A stretch of DNA of 57,500 nt from Anaeromyces robustus (lineage: Eukaryota > Neocallimastigomycota > Neocallimastigomycetes > Neocallimastigales > Neocallimastigaceae). Of the stretch, positions 33,911-50,573 are shown in pieces. Numbering within the stretch: the stretch's first letter is position 1; the number at the start of each line of letters is the position of its first letter. The stretch lies in contig MCFG01000264.1 in assembly GCA_002104895.1 (NCBI GenBank), positions 1-57,500 on the forward strand, read 5' to 3'. The notes under the pieces were generated by a model that was not told the DNA's origin, made no database searches, and saw only the letters and a program-made list of their open reading frames with translations. The translations under genes and the position numbers were made by a program.

Positions 33911-34050
33911 CAATAAATAAAATTTTTTCTTTTTTTTTTTTTTTTCTACATAAAGACAAAAATATCATCGCCATATATTAATTAAATATTTAAATTTACG
34001 TATATTATTTCTGTGAAATATTTATTTGAAATTATCAAAATCTTTTTAAA

Positions 34051-35601
34051 ATGGTTTTAGGAAATCCACCACCAGAATTAAAAGTTATTACTCCTTTTGT
34101 TCAAAGAGCTAAGGAATTAACAAATATTTATCCATTAATTTCATATTATTGTTTGTATTATTTAATGATAATCTTAAATATGAACAATTACTTTTTTTTT
34201 TTCATAATTTATTAAAATGTAATATTCATTTGTGTATATGTATAATTTTATGTCATTAGGCCTTCTTCAAGCTGCTAATGATGGTATTAAAGAAAATGTT
34301 AAAACAAAAGAATGCCATAATTATTTAAAGGAATTATTTGATGAATTAGAACTTGTAATTTATTATTTAATATATATTATAAATAATTGTTAATTATAAT
34401 ATTTAATATACAATAATATCATTTTTAAATTTTTATACAAATATTTACTAATACTTATCATATTTATTGTCTTTATTATTTTTGTTATACTTTATATATA
34501 TCATATACTATTATTAAAAATATTTTTTAATTTATATCTTGTATGAAATATATATTTTAATTTTCTTTCTTTATTTATTTTTTAATATATATAAAATTAT
34601 TAAAAAAAAAATCAAAATATAAATGGATAAATCAAATAATAAATAAACAATATATGATGGATTTATAATATTTATAAAATAACATATTAAATAAAATATT
34701 ATTTAAAGAGAAAAAAAAATTTGTCAACTGAAGGAAGTATCAATTCTGAAGAAAATATGGCCAAGGCTAAATTACAAATTACAAATTTAGCTTTAAATTC
34801 ATTCAAAAAAGCTGATGATGAAGATAGAAGTGGCAATGCTACAAAGTAAAATATAAGAATTTTAATAATATATATTGATATTACTGTTTTAAAAAATATA
34901 AATATTAATATATTATTAAATAATGCCAGATTTTTTTTTTATATTATAATTATTGAATTTACATTATGAATTATCCATATATTATTCATATATAAAAAAA
35001 TAATACAAAATATAATTATACGATAATTTATAATTATACACTATAGTTAAATTTTATATTATGTATTATTTTTTATATATAGATAATACATGAATAATTA
35101 TTAATTATACACTACCTTAATAAAAAATAAAGATATAAAATTTTAACTTTTTTTATAATATTATATAAATTGTATAAATCCAATTATAGAAAAACAGCAA
35201 GAACTTTCCATGCTTCTTCTACCTTCTTTGAAGTTTTGCAATGCTTTGGTGATCTAGACGAAGATGTAAATATTTGTATTTTTTATTTTTTTTTTAAAAT
35301 ATTATAAAAAATATTATATTATAATTAGATATGTTATAGAATATTAAATAATAATATTAATTCTATATGTATAATTTTTTTAAAAGATTGAAAAAAAGAT
35401 TAAATATGCTAAATGGAAAGCTGCAGACATTATGAAAGCTATTCGTGAAGGAAGAACTCCAGTTCCAGGTTCTCCAGGAGGTAATAAAAAAGATAATTTA
35501 GAAGATGAATTACCATCTAGTAGTAATGAAGGAATCAATTTAAATGATAATATGCCAGGTAAATAAAAATATTTTTTTATATAATACATAAAATATAATT
35601 A

Positions 35602-35647
<46 letters not shown>

Positions 35648-36591
35648 TTACTTAAATACCCCCCTTTATACAATTATACATTATAGAAAATCAAAATATA
35701 AATACAATGAATGATAATTTCGGTCGTATGAATATAAATGACAATAATTATAATAACATGTCTAGTGATCCAACTGAATATAATTCACCTCAACAAACTA
35801 GACCTTCATATCCACCATATGGACCAGGAAATAATGATAATGACGAACTCAATAATTTAATGAATGAAATGAGTCCAACTAGTCCATCAATGCAAAATAA
35901 TTATCAAAATAATATGAATAATATGAATAATTATAATCAAAATAATATGAATAATATGAATAATTATAATCAAAATAATATGAATAATATGAATAATTAT
36001 AATCAAAATAATATGAATAATATGAATAATTATAATCAAAATGATATGAATAATATGAATAATTATAATCAAAATTATAACAATGGTGCTCCAGCACTTC
36101 CACCAAGACAACAAATGAGTGCAGGTGGACCAAATTATAATAATAATAATGGTGCACCAATGCTTCCGCCAAGACAACAAGGAGGATTTGATGATTCTAT
36201 GTTCCCAAGTACTCCAACTAATAAACCAGATTCTAATTATTCAAGTAATAGTAATTTAGGAAGTACTGGTAGTATGAATAATAGTGGTAACCAAAGTCCA
36301 TATAACACTAATTCTAATGGTAATAATAATAGTCTTAATTTACCAACAGTACCAAAAAATACATTTAAGGAAGATCCATTTGCTAATAGTAATTCATTAG
36401 ATGAAGATAGTTATAGTGATGATGAAATAGATTATCCATATGATCCAGCTGTATTAATGGATGCTCAAAAACATTCTCGTTTTGCTATTAGCGCTTTACA
36501 ATATGATGATGTTCAAACTGCTATAAAAAATTTAAGAATTGCATTAAATCTTTTAGAACCATATCAAAATATTCAACAAAAGGGTCACTAA
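34051..36591 (+). CDS. VTA1: Vta1-type vacuolar protein-sorting protein (Vps4 activator)
   Basis: Exons: 34051-34150, 34260-34354, 34709-34845, 35190-35265, 35387-35558, 35687-36591; all phases agree, giving 494 aa. The N-terminal MIT-like helical domain covers about residues 1-165: PPELKVITPFVQRAKELTN, SYYCLLQAANDGIK, KKTARTFHASSTFFEVLQCF and KYAKWKAADIMKAIREGR match Vta1/LIP5. The C-terminal domain (EIDYPYDPAVLMDAQKHSRF then AISALQYDDVQTAIKNLRIAL) is the Vps4-binding dimerisation helix pair. The linker is Asn/Gln/Pro-rich, with an 11-residue repeat and two copies of LPPRQQ, a potential SH3 ligand. Vta1 stimulates the Vps4 ATPase that recycles ESCRT-III at multivesicular bodies. At 494 aa it is longer than the 330 aa yeast protein because of the linker. 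Confidence 0.92.
35608..35642 (+). repeat. (ATT)n microsatellite in intron 5 of the Vta1-type gene
   Basis: Short trinucleotide run inside intron 35559-35686. Confidence 0.8.
35908..36072 (+). repeat. Coding minisatellite, 5 x 33 bp, encoding an 11-residue repeat
   Basis: Five tandem copies of NNMNNMNNYNQ in the linker of the Vta1-type protein; the fifth starts N-D instead of N-N. The first four are almost identical at the DNA level, so the array is probably recent and length-variable. The frame is kept because the unit is a multiple of three. Confidence 0.93.
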
Positions 36592-37640
36592 ATTTAAAAA
36601 TTTTAATTATCATTATTATTTAATTACATTTTTTTTTTATTTTAATTATTTTTATTTATATAATATTTAATATTATTGTTTATTATTTTGATTTAATATT
36701 TCATAATATCTATTAAATATTTATTTTGAATCTTTTCATAATAGTTATATGTTATTAATTTATTATCTCTAGGCTATATTAATCTTAATATTTGATTATT
36801 TATAGTCATAATTATTAGTAAACATATAACTAGATAATTTCAATAATATATTATATAAAAAATAATAATAAAAGAAAACAAAACGAAACAAAATAAATAA
36901 ATAAATAAATAAATAAAAGAAAAAAAAAAAAAAAAATTAAGAAAAAAAAATTTTTTTTTTTTTTTTTTTTAAAATAAATAAAAACAAAAATATAAAAAAA
37001 ATAAAAAAGATTAAAATATAAACGAGTAATACAAATATAAAATGGTAAAATAATTTCAATAAAAAATAATAATATTATTTAAATAAATAATATTATTATT
37101 TATTTAAATAATAAAAAATAATAAAAAATAAAATAAAAAAAAAAAAAAAAAAAAAAAACGTATATATAATATGAACTATTTTAATTCTTTTTATTATCAT
37201 TATAATTATATATATTGTAATTTTTTTATTTTTATTTTTTTTATTTTTAATAATTTATTACTATTATAATTTGGACATAAGTATTATTTTGTTTTAATTT
37301 TTAGGAAAGATAAATATATTGCTATTCATCCACATTAATAAAAATTGAAATTAATAATATTGATTATTATTAATTAATTTTTATTTAATTAATTATAATA
37401 ATAATAGTAATAATAAATTTAGATTATTATTACTACTATTGTAATAAGTACATATAATATATATATATTTAATATTTTTATAGTAGTTAAGATGCTTAAA
37501 AGGTGTAATAATAGGGAATATAAAAGATGTCATAATAAATATTAATATTTGTTTATAATAAATATATATTTATTATTTAAAGTATTAGATATTGTAATTA
37601 ATAATTTATTAAGGATAAATCATTATTACTATTATCTATT

Positions 37641-37694
<54 letters not shown>

Positions 37695-37877
37695 GCTTTT
37701 AATATATTTAATAAATATATATCTAACTTTTTATTATTACCATTTTTACTTTTTGTTTTATTTTATTTTATTTTTATTTTTATTTTTATTTTTATTTTTA
37801 TTCATTTATTATTTTTATTGTTATCATTTTTTTCCCCCTTATGAATGATTAATATATACATACATATATTTAATTAA
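36592..37877. other. Intergenic, between convergent Vta1-type (+) and sorting nexin (-) genes
   Basis: A-rich (36880-37160) then mixed, with (AAT)n at 37645-37692 and a TTTTA/ATTTTT repeat at 37758-37800. No gene seen. Confidence 0.6.
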
Positions 37878-40439
37878 TTATACCCTAATTTCATTCCAAA
37901 TTTTTATGGTATTATTCCATACTTTAATCATTTGTTCATTATATTCACGATTAATTTTAGCATAATGAATGAATATTTGTTTAAAGTCAGAATATTTTTC
38001 TCTTTGGAAATAAGTAAAATCATATTGAATTTCTTTTCCTGTTTTTATTATTTCTTTGTATTGGGATTCTTTTAATTGTTGAAGTCTAGATATACTATTT
38101 TTAACATTTTCTATTTCACTTTTACGAGAACCTTTAGTAGTGTTTTTATTGATTTTTTTAATTGTATTAATTTTACCAGTTGCCGTTGTTGTCGCTATTG
38201 CTGTTGATGATGCCACATCATTTGATGTACTCATTGGTTCATTATGGATAATACCATTAGAAAATACATTTACATCTTGACTAAGAGGTGATTTTAAAGA
38301 AGAAGAAGGTTTATTTATATTATCAAATATATCATCATCGTCTATTTTTGGATTAATTTCGTTTTGATCAAGACTTTCAAAAATTGATTTATTTTTTAAA
38401 TCATTATTATTATCATTATTATTATTATTATCAAAAATAGAATTATTTAAATCGTTATCAAAAACTGAACTTGTTGGAATAGTTTCTGGATATGGATAGG
38501 AGGTTGAATTTCTTAATTCATTATATTTTGAATCGTGTAATAAACTATCATCTTTTTGGGAATCTTTTTCTTCATCATTAATATTTTCATCATCACTAAT
38601 TGAAATACTACTATCATCTTTATTTTCTTTTTCCTTTTTAAGATTATTTTTTCTATTTTCTTTAGCTAATAAAGCTTCATTTTTTTCTTTTGCTCTTTTT
38701 TCTGCTTTTTCTTCTGCTCTTATTAAATTCTCCAATCTCTTTTGCTTTTTATTTAAACTATTACAAATGTAATAATATTGTCTATAATTATTTTTATACC
38801 ATGCTATAATATTGAATATAATTTTTGAAAAAGCGTTATACTCTTGTAATGATTCTATAATTGTAATATCTAATAATGAAGTCATACGACAAAGTGCTAA
38901 ACGATTGGAATCAGATGATTGTCCAACAGATTCAAGTACTGGTGATAAACCAACTTCATGTAATGACCATCCATTATAACTTGCTCCTAAGGATGAGTAA
39001 CTATGTGAAAGATTTTGATATATACTAATAAGACTATGATGCGCTTTTGATAAAATTGAAATGCATTTCATGAAATCTTTAGCATGTTTCTTAATTTCTT
39101 TATATTGAAGTTCTTTTTCATTTTTAATATATAATTATTAATGACATTAGATTATTGTGATTAATATAATATATGTATATATATTATTGTAAATAGTAAT
39201 TTATTGTTATTAATAATATAAAAAAATTTTAAATAAAAAATAAAACTTATATATATCAATAATTAAATTATATTATAATATAAATATACATAATAAATTA
39301 CCTTCAGATACATCAAATGAAGTTATATTTATTGGTATTGAAACTTTTGCCATTTTATGTTCATATTCCAGCCAATTTCCAGGTTCCAAAAAAACATGGA
39401 ATATATGAAGAGAAGCAAATACTGGATGCTTTCCAAGTCTATTAAGAAAAACTTGTAACATTCTTTTTCTTTTTTCTATAATTTTTGGATTATCTTTTGC
39501 TTTTCCTTGTTTCATAGCATACTCAGTGAGAGAATGTTTTTCAGGTATTGGAGGAATAATTAAAGATGGATAATATTGATGTAATAAATTTCTTAAAGAT
39601 GCAAATTCTGAATATCTTCTACGTACTTCAAGAAGAGTAGAATTCTTTTCTGGTTCAGAAGTACGAATGACATAGACAATAAATGAACTTCCTGACATAT
39701 CTGTAATTTTTAATGCATCACTAATAACAATTACTGGTATTTTATTTTTATCTAAGGTAAACGCACAATGTGTTGCGCAACAATAATTATCACGACTGTA
39801 TTTTTTTGCTAAAGATTTGTTATTTTTTAAACTTTTACTAATAACATTTTTGCTAATAGAGTTTACAATCTCATTTTCATTATTTTCAAGGATACTAGTA
39901 TTATTTGTATTAAAATCAATTCTATTATTGAGTAATTTATCATTATATTTTATATTATCTTTAATTTTTATTATTAATTATTAATATAATTCATGATGAA
40001 ACAAATTATGAAACAAATTATATTCAATAATTTGATATTACAATAATTATAAATATGATAGTAAAAATTATTATAAATTTACAAGGAATTAATGATAAAT
40101 TAAGAATAATAATAACAACAACAATAATAATAGTTATAATAAATAAATAAGTAAATAAGTAAATAATAATAACAATTAGTATAAATTTAAACAATAATGG
40201 ATAAATAAATATATATATATATTTAATTATAAATGAAAAATTATATATTATAAATATTATAAATTATAATTTTATTTATAAAATTAATTATTAAATATTT
40301 TATTATAAAGAAATTTATTATAAGTAAATATTAAAGCTTATTATAACATACTTTCTGAATCATTTGATAAAGAAGAAAAATGATTTGAAAAAGGATTCTC
40401 ATTAAAAGGATCTTCGTAATAATTATTAAAACTTGACAT
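37878..40439 (-). CDS. Snx41/Atg20-type sorting nexin (PX-BAR)
   Basis: Exons: 40352-40439, 39302-39958, 37878-39112; phases agree, giving 659 aa, within the usual Snx41/Atg20 size range. The N-terminus is disordered and carries two Asn-Pro-Phe triplets (MSSFNNYYEDPFNENPFSN), a possible EH-domain ligand. The PX domain spans about 105-235: RRRYSEFASLRNLLHQYYP, PPIPEKHSLTEY, then KAKDNPKIIEKRKRMLQVFL; this Arg-Arg-Tyr-Ser-Glu-Phe element is the PI3P-binding face. A BAR domain follows (HSYSSLGASYNGWSLHE; ALCRMTSLLDITIIESLQEY), interrupted by a Lys/Glu- then Asp/Ser/Asn-rich insert of about 200 residues, and ends with YFQREKYSDFKQIFIHYAKI. Fungal members work with Snx4/Atg24 in endosome-to-Golgi recycling and selective autophagy. 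Assignment to Snx41 or to Atg20 is not resolved. Confidence 0.88.
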
Positions 40440-42240
40440 TTTTACTTTTAAATAACTTAAATTATTATATATGATAAATTATGTGTATTTTATAGTATCT
40501 AATGAAAATATATGTAATTCTTGATAATAATTATTTCATTTATTGATAATTATTTATCTTAATAAATGAAATGTTTATTATATATTGAAAAATTAAATGT
40601 TTTATTATATATTGAAAAATTAATTTCACACATATATATATATTTATTTTTATTTGTTGATTTTTTTATTTTTTCAATAATTTCTTAAAAAAGAATAAAA
40701 AAAGAAAAATTGCCAAATTTTATTATGATTAATTCTTTAATTTACAATATTTAGCAACTATATTTTTTCCTTTCCTTTCTTTCTTTTTTTTTTTTTTTTT
40801 TTTATCAAACTTTCATAAATTTTTGAAAATTATCATTTTTTTTTTTTTTAAAATTTTAATATAAATATAATTAATTTATTAATTTATAATATAATATAAA
40901 TGTAATTGATAATATATGGAAGTTCAATTCAAATAATTTAGATAATAATTAAGTAATTTAAGTATTAGTTAACATATCACATTAATACATGTGATAGTAA
41001 TTATAAATTTATGTATTAATTACATTTAATTTGTTTATTATATATATATTTTTAACAGTATTTACAAATTTTTTGTCTCCAATACTATAATAAAAATGTC
41101 AAATTATTAAAATTTTAATACAAATTTTTCATTTAATTTTTAAATATTTATTATTTATTTATAATATAAAATTTCTTTATATTATTTTTTTTTTTATTTT
41201 ATTAACAATATAACAACAAAGTAATTATTGTTATATAAAATTTGTGTTTTTTTTTCTTTTAGGATTCTTTTAATATATACTTTTTAAATAAAATATATAA
41301 TATTTTTAATATATTATTTTATGTATATTTATCTTAAAAATATATGATTAACATATTATTTTAATTGTGCTAGTTTTTATGTATGTATTTTAAATCCCGC
41401 CAATTAATATTTATGTAATATTATTAAAAAAAAGTTGCCACAATTAAATTATTAAAACTAAAAGTATTATACTGAATCTTATTTAAAATTAATAGGATTA
41501 TATTTAAATATTATTTATAAAAGCTTTAAAATTATATAAAATATATATATATATATTCAATAATATAAAATGCTAAATATAGAAATATAAATATACAAAT
41601 TTTTTTTTTATAATAATATGTATAGAAAAATAGAATAAAATAAAATAAAAAAAAAAAAAAATAAAATAAAAACTATATAAATAAAGTATTATTTAATTTT
41701 ACTATAATGTTATTAATGCATAAAAAAAAGAACAAATGATGAAATGTTATGGTCATGATATAATGATATATTAATTTTTATAATTTTTTAAATTTAAAAA
41801 AAAAAAAAAAATAATTGCATTCAAAAACACAATATTAAAGAAAGAAAGAATAAAAATATTATATAAAATTCAAGCAAATATGGTATATAGTAATAACAAT
41901 TTTTTTTGTTTTATTAAAAGCTAATTATATTATTATTTTAAAACTAAAAAAAGTTTAATTTTATGTTTTAATTATATAACAATAATTATGCGTATTTTTT
42001 TATTCAAAATAATATAGCCTTTTTTTATTAGTATTTTTTTTTCTACAAAACAAAGTGAATTTTTTAAATATAATTGATATAATTAAAATAATAATAATAA
42101 TTAATTAAAAAATAGAGAAAATAAAGTATATGCATTTAAATTATTCAAATTTATAGAAAATAAATTTGAATTGACATATAAAAATAATTATTATACAGAT
42201 AAAAATTAAACTTTTATATAATAATTAAGAATAACGAAAA
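40440..42240. other. Intergenic, divergent sorting nexin (-) and first subtilisin (+) promoters
   Basis: 1.8 kb with no gene seen. Contains a direct duplication of about 26 bp (40571-40596 and 40597-40623), poly-T and poly-A tracts, and one isolated GC-rich patch, ATCCCGCC, at about 41393-41400. Confidence 0.55.
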
Positions 42241-44800
<2,560 letters not shown>

Positions 44801-46078
44801 TTGAAAATAACAACTGTATATTGAAGTATATATTTATTACTCACAATAATCCTGAACTGTAAATAACTTTTAACAGATAACATTTATACTAAATTATTTT
44901 ATTTTTTTAAAAAAACCAATTTTGATATTATTATAATTATTATTTTTTTTTTTTTAAAATTATTAATAATTTCTTTTTTTATTTTTTTGAATTATTTTAT
45001 AATTATTTCATTTTAAATGAAAAAAGAGTTTAATCATATAAATGTAAATAATATTGATCAGTTAAATACCAATATTTAATATATATATATATATAATATA
45101 CTAAACTTTTTTTAATATTAAAAAGAAAAGTATCATTAATATTAAATATTTAATATTTAATAGCAAGTGAAATTTCTATAATATATATATATATAATAAT
45201 ATAGTTATATATATAAATATTATAAATAATTAAAAATTAATAAAACTTATAAATAACAATCAAAATTGCCTTATTCTTTTTTTTTTTTTTTTTTTGAGTT
45301 TAGTAATGAAGATACATGCAATATTTATAATTTATGATTAATTAAATTTTAATAAAACTTTGAATTTTATAAGTTTAATTATATAATAAAAATTAATATA
45401 TTTTTAATAATAATATAATAAAGTTATTATAATAATGAAAGTATAAATTGTTATATATTTTTTTTTTTTTTAAAATTATTATTATACATTTTATAATAAA
45501 AATAATTTGGATTGAATTAAATAAAATATAAATTGTTATTTTTTTAAAGGAATTAAAAAAAAAAAAATAAAAAAAAATATACAAAATAATATAAAAAAAA
45601 AAATAACGAATAAAATAATAAAATAATAAATAAATAAATAAATAAAATAAATAAATAAATAAATAAATAATAAATAAATAAGTAATAAATAAATAAATAA
45701 AATAAATAAATAATAAATAAATCAATAAATAAGATAAATAAATAAATTTATTAATTAATTAATTAATTAATTAATAGATAAATAAATAAATAAATAAATG
45801 AATGAATAAATATATTAATGATAAATCAATCTATTAATAATTGAATGAATAATTAATTTATTAATTAATGAATAAATAAATGAATGAATAGATAAATAAA
45901 AAGTAAATAAATAACCAATAAATAGTAATTGAATAATTTAAACCTTCATAATAACAAATTCGTTGACAAAATATTATATGTTTAAGAATTTAAAATATAA
46001 TAAATATATAATAACATTAATATATCCATAAATATAAATATTTAATTAATAATATAAGAAGAAAAACTATAACGCAAT
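44801..46078. other. Intergenic, between the two tandem subtilisin genes
   Basis: 1.3 kb. Contains the 3' end of copy 1 and the promoter of copy 2. Holds poly-T runs, long imperfect AAAT/AATT repeats at 45618-45910 and no coding signal. The minus-strand Tyr/Phe/Ile-rich frame at 45393-45725 comes from the repeats. Confidence 0.6.
45618..45910 (+). repeat. Imperfect AAAT/AATT/AATG repeat tract
   Basis: About 290 bp of degenerate tetranucleotide repeats, less regular than the other arrays, so probably older. Confidence 0.75.
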
Positions 46079-48550
46079 ATGAATATTAAAACTTTACTAT
46101 TAATTCAAGCTATTATAATAGCTTTTTTCTTTGTATCGTTATACTTTTTAGTATTGAAGATTGAAGATATTGAAGAAAAAAAATTTAATGATTTTCTTAA
46201 TTCAATAATAAATGACAACAATGAAAGTATAGAAGAAAATAGTACTGGAATAATAAAAAATCAGTATATTGTTGTATTACGTGATAATGCTACTTTTATT
46301 GATGGTAATAAATAAATATATATTTTTTAATATAATACTTCTTATAATTAATCAAAACATATTTTTTTTTATCTATTTTTATAATATTATCATATATACA
46401 TTAATATATATAAAAATAAAATAAATAAAAAAATATTATTCTATCATTATTCCATTATTTCTTTTTAAGAATTTACAAGAACAAACTGGATTAAAAGAGC
46501 AATAGATGATGAAAATGGAAGTTATTCAAAAATTATACATTATTATTCAATGCCAAAATCCATAGGCTGGAATACACCATCGGAAAGTTTAAAACTTTTG
46601 AAAAAAAATAATATTAATGGAGATAATGATATAACAACTTTTAAAGGTTTTGCAGCAAAACTTTCACCAGATATGTATGAATATTTTGTTCGTCATCCAT
46701 CAGTTAAATATGTTGAATGTGATGAATATGTTCAAATCGATGATATAATTGAAAATCAAAGTAGCAATGAGAAACCTATATATGATATATCAAGTTCATT
46801 AAATGACAATAAAAATGATGACAAAAATAAAGTAGATAATAATGATGAAGTAGAAGCTTCTTCTGTTGTATATAAAATAAAGAGTAGTTTGAATTTAAGT
46901 AGATTAATTAATCATAATCCAGTTACTGATATAAATAATGCTTATTACAAATTTGGTTATGAATCTGCATATGATGTTTATGTTTATGTTGTAGATACAG
47001 GTGTAAATGCAGATCATAGCTCTTTTCTAGATAAACTTGGATATGATACAGTAGATAAAAAAAGGGTAATTTTAGGAAAGAATTATTTAGAAAGTGAAGG
47101 AATTGAAGATAAAAATGGACATGGAACTCATGTTGCAGGAATTATTGGTTCAACAACATGGGGTGTTGCAAAAAGAGTTAATATAGTATCTGTTAAGGTA
47201 ATGAATAAAAAAGGAAGTGGTAAATGGTCAGACATTATTTCCGCTATTGAATGGTAAAATACCAATTTAATGATTTTTTATTATTCTTTTTTTAATTTTT
47301 TTTTATTAATAGAAGAATAATAAGAATTATACTATTTTTTTATTTATAAATTTTTTATTTACTATTTTTTTATTTACTATTTTTTTATATAAAATATGTT
47401 TTCCTTTTAATTATATTTTTTATTAATTTAATTAACATTTTTTTTTTTTTATTTTTTTTATTTTATATTCATGTATTATTACATAATTAACTATAATTGT
47501 TTTATGAAATATTTAAAAAGGTGTCAAAATCATCTTTTTAATGAAACTACATCAAAAAAAGGAATTATAAAGTAAATAATATATATAAGATTTATTATTT
47601 GTGTTATTATAAATGAAATTTAAATATATCAAAATATTAATTATAATAATGTTTTTAATAGTATATCATTATCTGGTTCAGTTAAAATGTCAGCTAATAA
47701 TGCCATTAAAGCATCTATTTCACAAGGTGTTCATTTTACAGTTGCAGCTGGTAATAATGGAAATAATGCATGTCAATATTCACCAGCTTCTGCATCTGAA
47801 TATGGTGCTGTTGTAGTAGGATCAATAGGTAATGATGATACTTACTCAAAATTCTCAAATTATGGAAGTTGCATAACTCTATATGCACCAGGTTATAAAA
47901 TTTTAAGTACTTCTAATTTGGATAATACCTCATTTAGAGAAATGAGTGGTACAAGTATGGCAGCTCCACATGTTGCAGGGGTAAGATAATTGTATTAAAT
48001 TACATATTTTATTAATAAATAATATAATAATCAATATAATAAACATTATTATAAAACATAGTATATAATATGTAACTAGAACATCAATAATAATATTTAT
48101 AATACATTATTTTAATAAGAAATATAATAAATATTTTATTATTTTTATAAATTTTGCTAAACTCTTTTATATAATATATACATTATTATTTATTATAAAA
48201 TTTTATAATGAAAAATTTATCCATATATTAATATAAATATAAAATAGGTAATGGCATTAATTTTAAGTGCAAAAAATATGAGTCCAAGAGATTTGTATAA
48301 TACATTAATAAATGAAGCAAGTGTAGGTTATATTAAAAATCTTGATGAGGAATCTCCTAATTTAATTGCATATTTACCACAATATGCTATTGCATCAAGA
48401 TGTAATCCTTTAGATCCATATGATTGTATTAACTCATCTTATAAATCAAAATCAAAAAATAATGAAGAAAACGATTCTTTAAAAGATTATAAATTAAGAG
48501 AAGAAAAGGTTTATGAGGATAATTATATAATATTACAAAATTCTTTTTAA
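46079..48550 (+). CDS. Membrane-anchored subtilisin-like serine protease (S8), copy 2
   Basis: Exons: 46079-46304, 46470-47253, 47521-47571, 47662-47980, 48248-48550; intron phases 1, 2, 2, 0, identical in place and phase to copy 1; 560 aa. Same plan: MNIKT start and hydrophobic anchor, I9-type propeptide (NQYIVVLRDNATF; FKGFAAKLSPDMYEYFVRHP), catalytic Asp251 (VYVVDTGV), His293 (GHGTHVAGIIG), Asn in AAGNNGNNA and Ser452 (GTSMAAPHVAG). It is longer than copy 1 through an acidic Asp/Asn-rich insert before the catalytic domain and a longer Lys/Glu-rich tail. The C-terminal region shares DEESPNLIAYLP with copy 1 (DDESPNLIAFIP). The triad is intact. The two copies have diverged well, so the duplication is not very recent. 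Confidence 0.92.
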
Positions 48551-48950
48551 ATTTAAAAATTATATAATAATATATAATAATATCAAAATATGTATATTTG
48601 TTTTTTTAATTTACTGGGAATTTTCATAATATATAATAATTATTTTTCAAATTAATATATTAAAAAAAAAAAAAAAATTACTAATAAAATTTTTTTAATT
48701 TATTAGATTTACAATTTATTTATTATTAAAAATTATTTAATTATAAATTTTAAAGAATAATTAATATTTATTTATAAAGTAATATTTCATGTAATCACAT
48801 CAAATTTAATAATAAAGTATGTACATTATAAAGTATTTATAAAAATTTAATTTCTATTATTTAAAAATAATTTATTAAAAATAAAACAAATTATAAATGA
48901 GTAATATAATTAATTTTTTTTTATTTAATATAAAAATATTATTTTCATTT

Positions 48951-48985
<35 letters not shown>

Positions 48986-49427
48986 AAATGATTATATATA
49001 ATTAATAACAAAAGATAATTGTGTTACACTAAATAAAGTTTTTATTTATATTATTATAATATATATATAATATTTTATGTAAATATATGATCATAGATAC
49101 ATTAAGTATTATTAATAAATTATATATATTAATACTTAATGTAGTAATTATAACAAAAAGAAAGAATGATTTGATATTTAAATATTTAAATATAAGTGTA
49201 AATGTTATATAAATATACAAAATATTACATTCTATTTAAAACATAAATAATTTGTTTAATTTTTAATAATAATTTTATTAATACTATTTATTCTTAAAAT
49301 TATATAAAGATATTTTATATTATTATAAAATATATATACTCTAAATGTATTTATTAATATATATATAATAGATATTTATAGCAATTTTCAAATATAAAAT
49401 ATATAACAATACTGTTATATTCATAAA
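48551..49427. other. Intergenic, between convergent subtilisin copy 2 (+) and coiled-coil gene (-)
   Basis: AT-rich with a poly-T run at 48951-48984. No gene seen; a 63-codon Ile/Tyr-rich minus-strand frame at 49029-49220 matches background composition. Confidence 0.6.
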
Positions 49428-50483
49428 TTATATTCCATTTTCATAAGATATTTGATTTATTTGTTTTAAAGCTTCATTATGCTCTTTTTCTATTTTTTCA
49501 ATCTATATGTTAATAAAAAAAATAATGATTTAATATTATTTATATAACTATTTATATAACATATTATTTTATTCATAAAATATATAATTACACTTTTATC
49601 TATAGATCTCATTTCTGTGTTAATAATAGATTTTGAAAGTGTTTCGTTATTGTTGTAGAATGTTTCATTACATTGTTTTGTATATATATTATTATTGTAA
49701 TTTATTTCATTTCCATTTAATGACTGTTTTTCTATTATTAGATATAAATATTAATATAAAAATAATATATAATATTTATTTAATATATAATTTATTTTGT
49801 ATATATGTATAATTTTAAAAATACCATAATTATTTTCTCTCTTTATTTTTTTAATAGCGTTAAGTAAGACTTTTGGGAAAATAAATGGGAAATTATTAAA
49901 GTAGTCATTCATATTTAATTCTTTCAAACAGCTATTATAAAAATATAATAATAATTATAGTACAATTAGTATATATATACATTATTATTATTATTATTAC
50001 TATTAATATTTTTATTTTTATTTTTATTTTTTTTTTTAAATAATTTCAATATTACTATCTATAATCATCGATAATATTTTCATATTTTGAAATATATCCT
50101 TTATAGGAATTTAATTCTTTATTAAATTTATTAGATTTTTCTATTAATTCCATATTTTCTTTTTTTGATATATTTAATTGATCATTTAATTCTTGATTAG
50201 ATTCTTTTAATGAATTATTTTCATTTGATATCCTTCCAATTTCTTTTTCTAGCTTTAAATTTTCATTCATTAAATCATTTATTCGTTTTTCTTGATTTAT
50301 TGTTTGTTCTTGTAGTGATTTAGCTTGATTTTGGATTATAGTTGTATTATTTTGAGATAGACATACTTAAAAATAAATATTATATATATTTAATAATACA
50401 TTAGTATTAATTTTTATATAAAATAATTATTCTAATATATAATTATACTATTATATTATAATATAAATAATAATCATTTTTCC

Positions 50484-50573
<90 letters not shown>

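Noticed and set aside
35879-36180. Tyr/His/Ile-rich minus-strand frames over the Vta1 linker
   Set aside because: Antisense of the 33 bp coding minisatellite.
45393-45725. Tyr/Phe/Ile-rich 110-codon minus-strand frame between the subtilisins
   Set aside because: Generated by AAAT-type repeats and poly-A.
49029-49220. 63-codon minus-strand frame
   Set aside because: Background composition in the 3' spacer; no conserved features.
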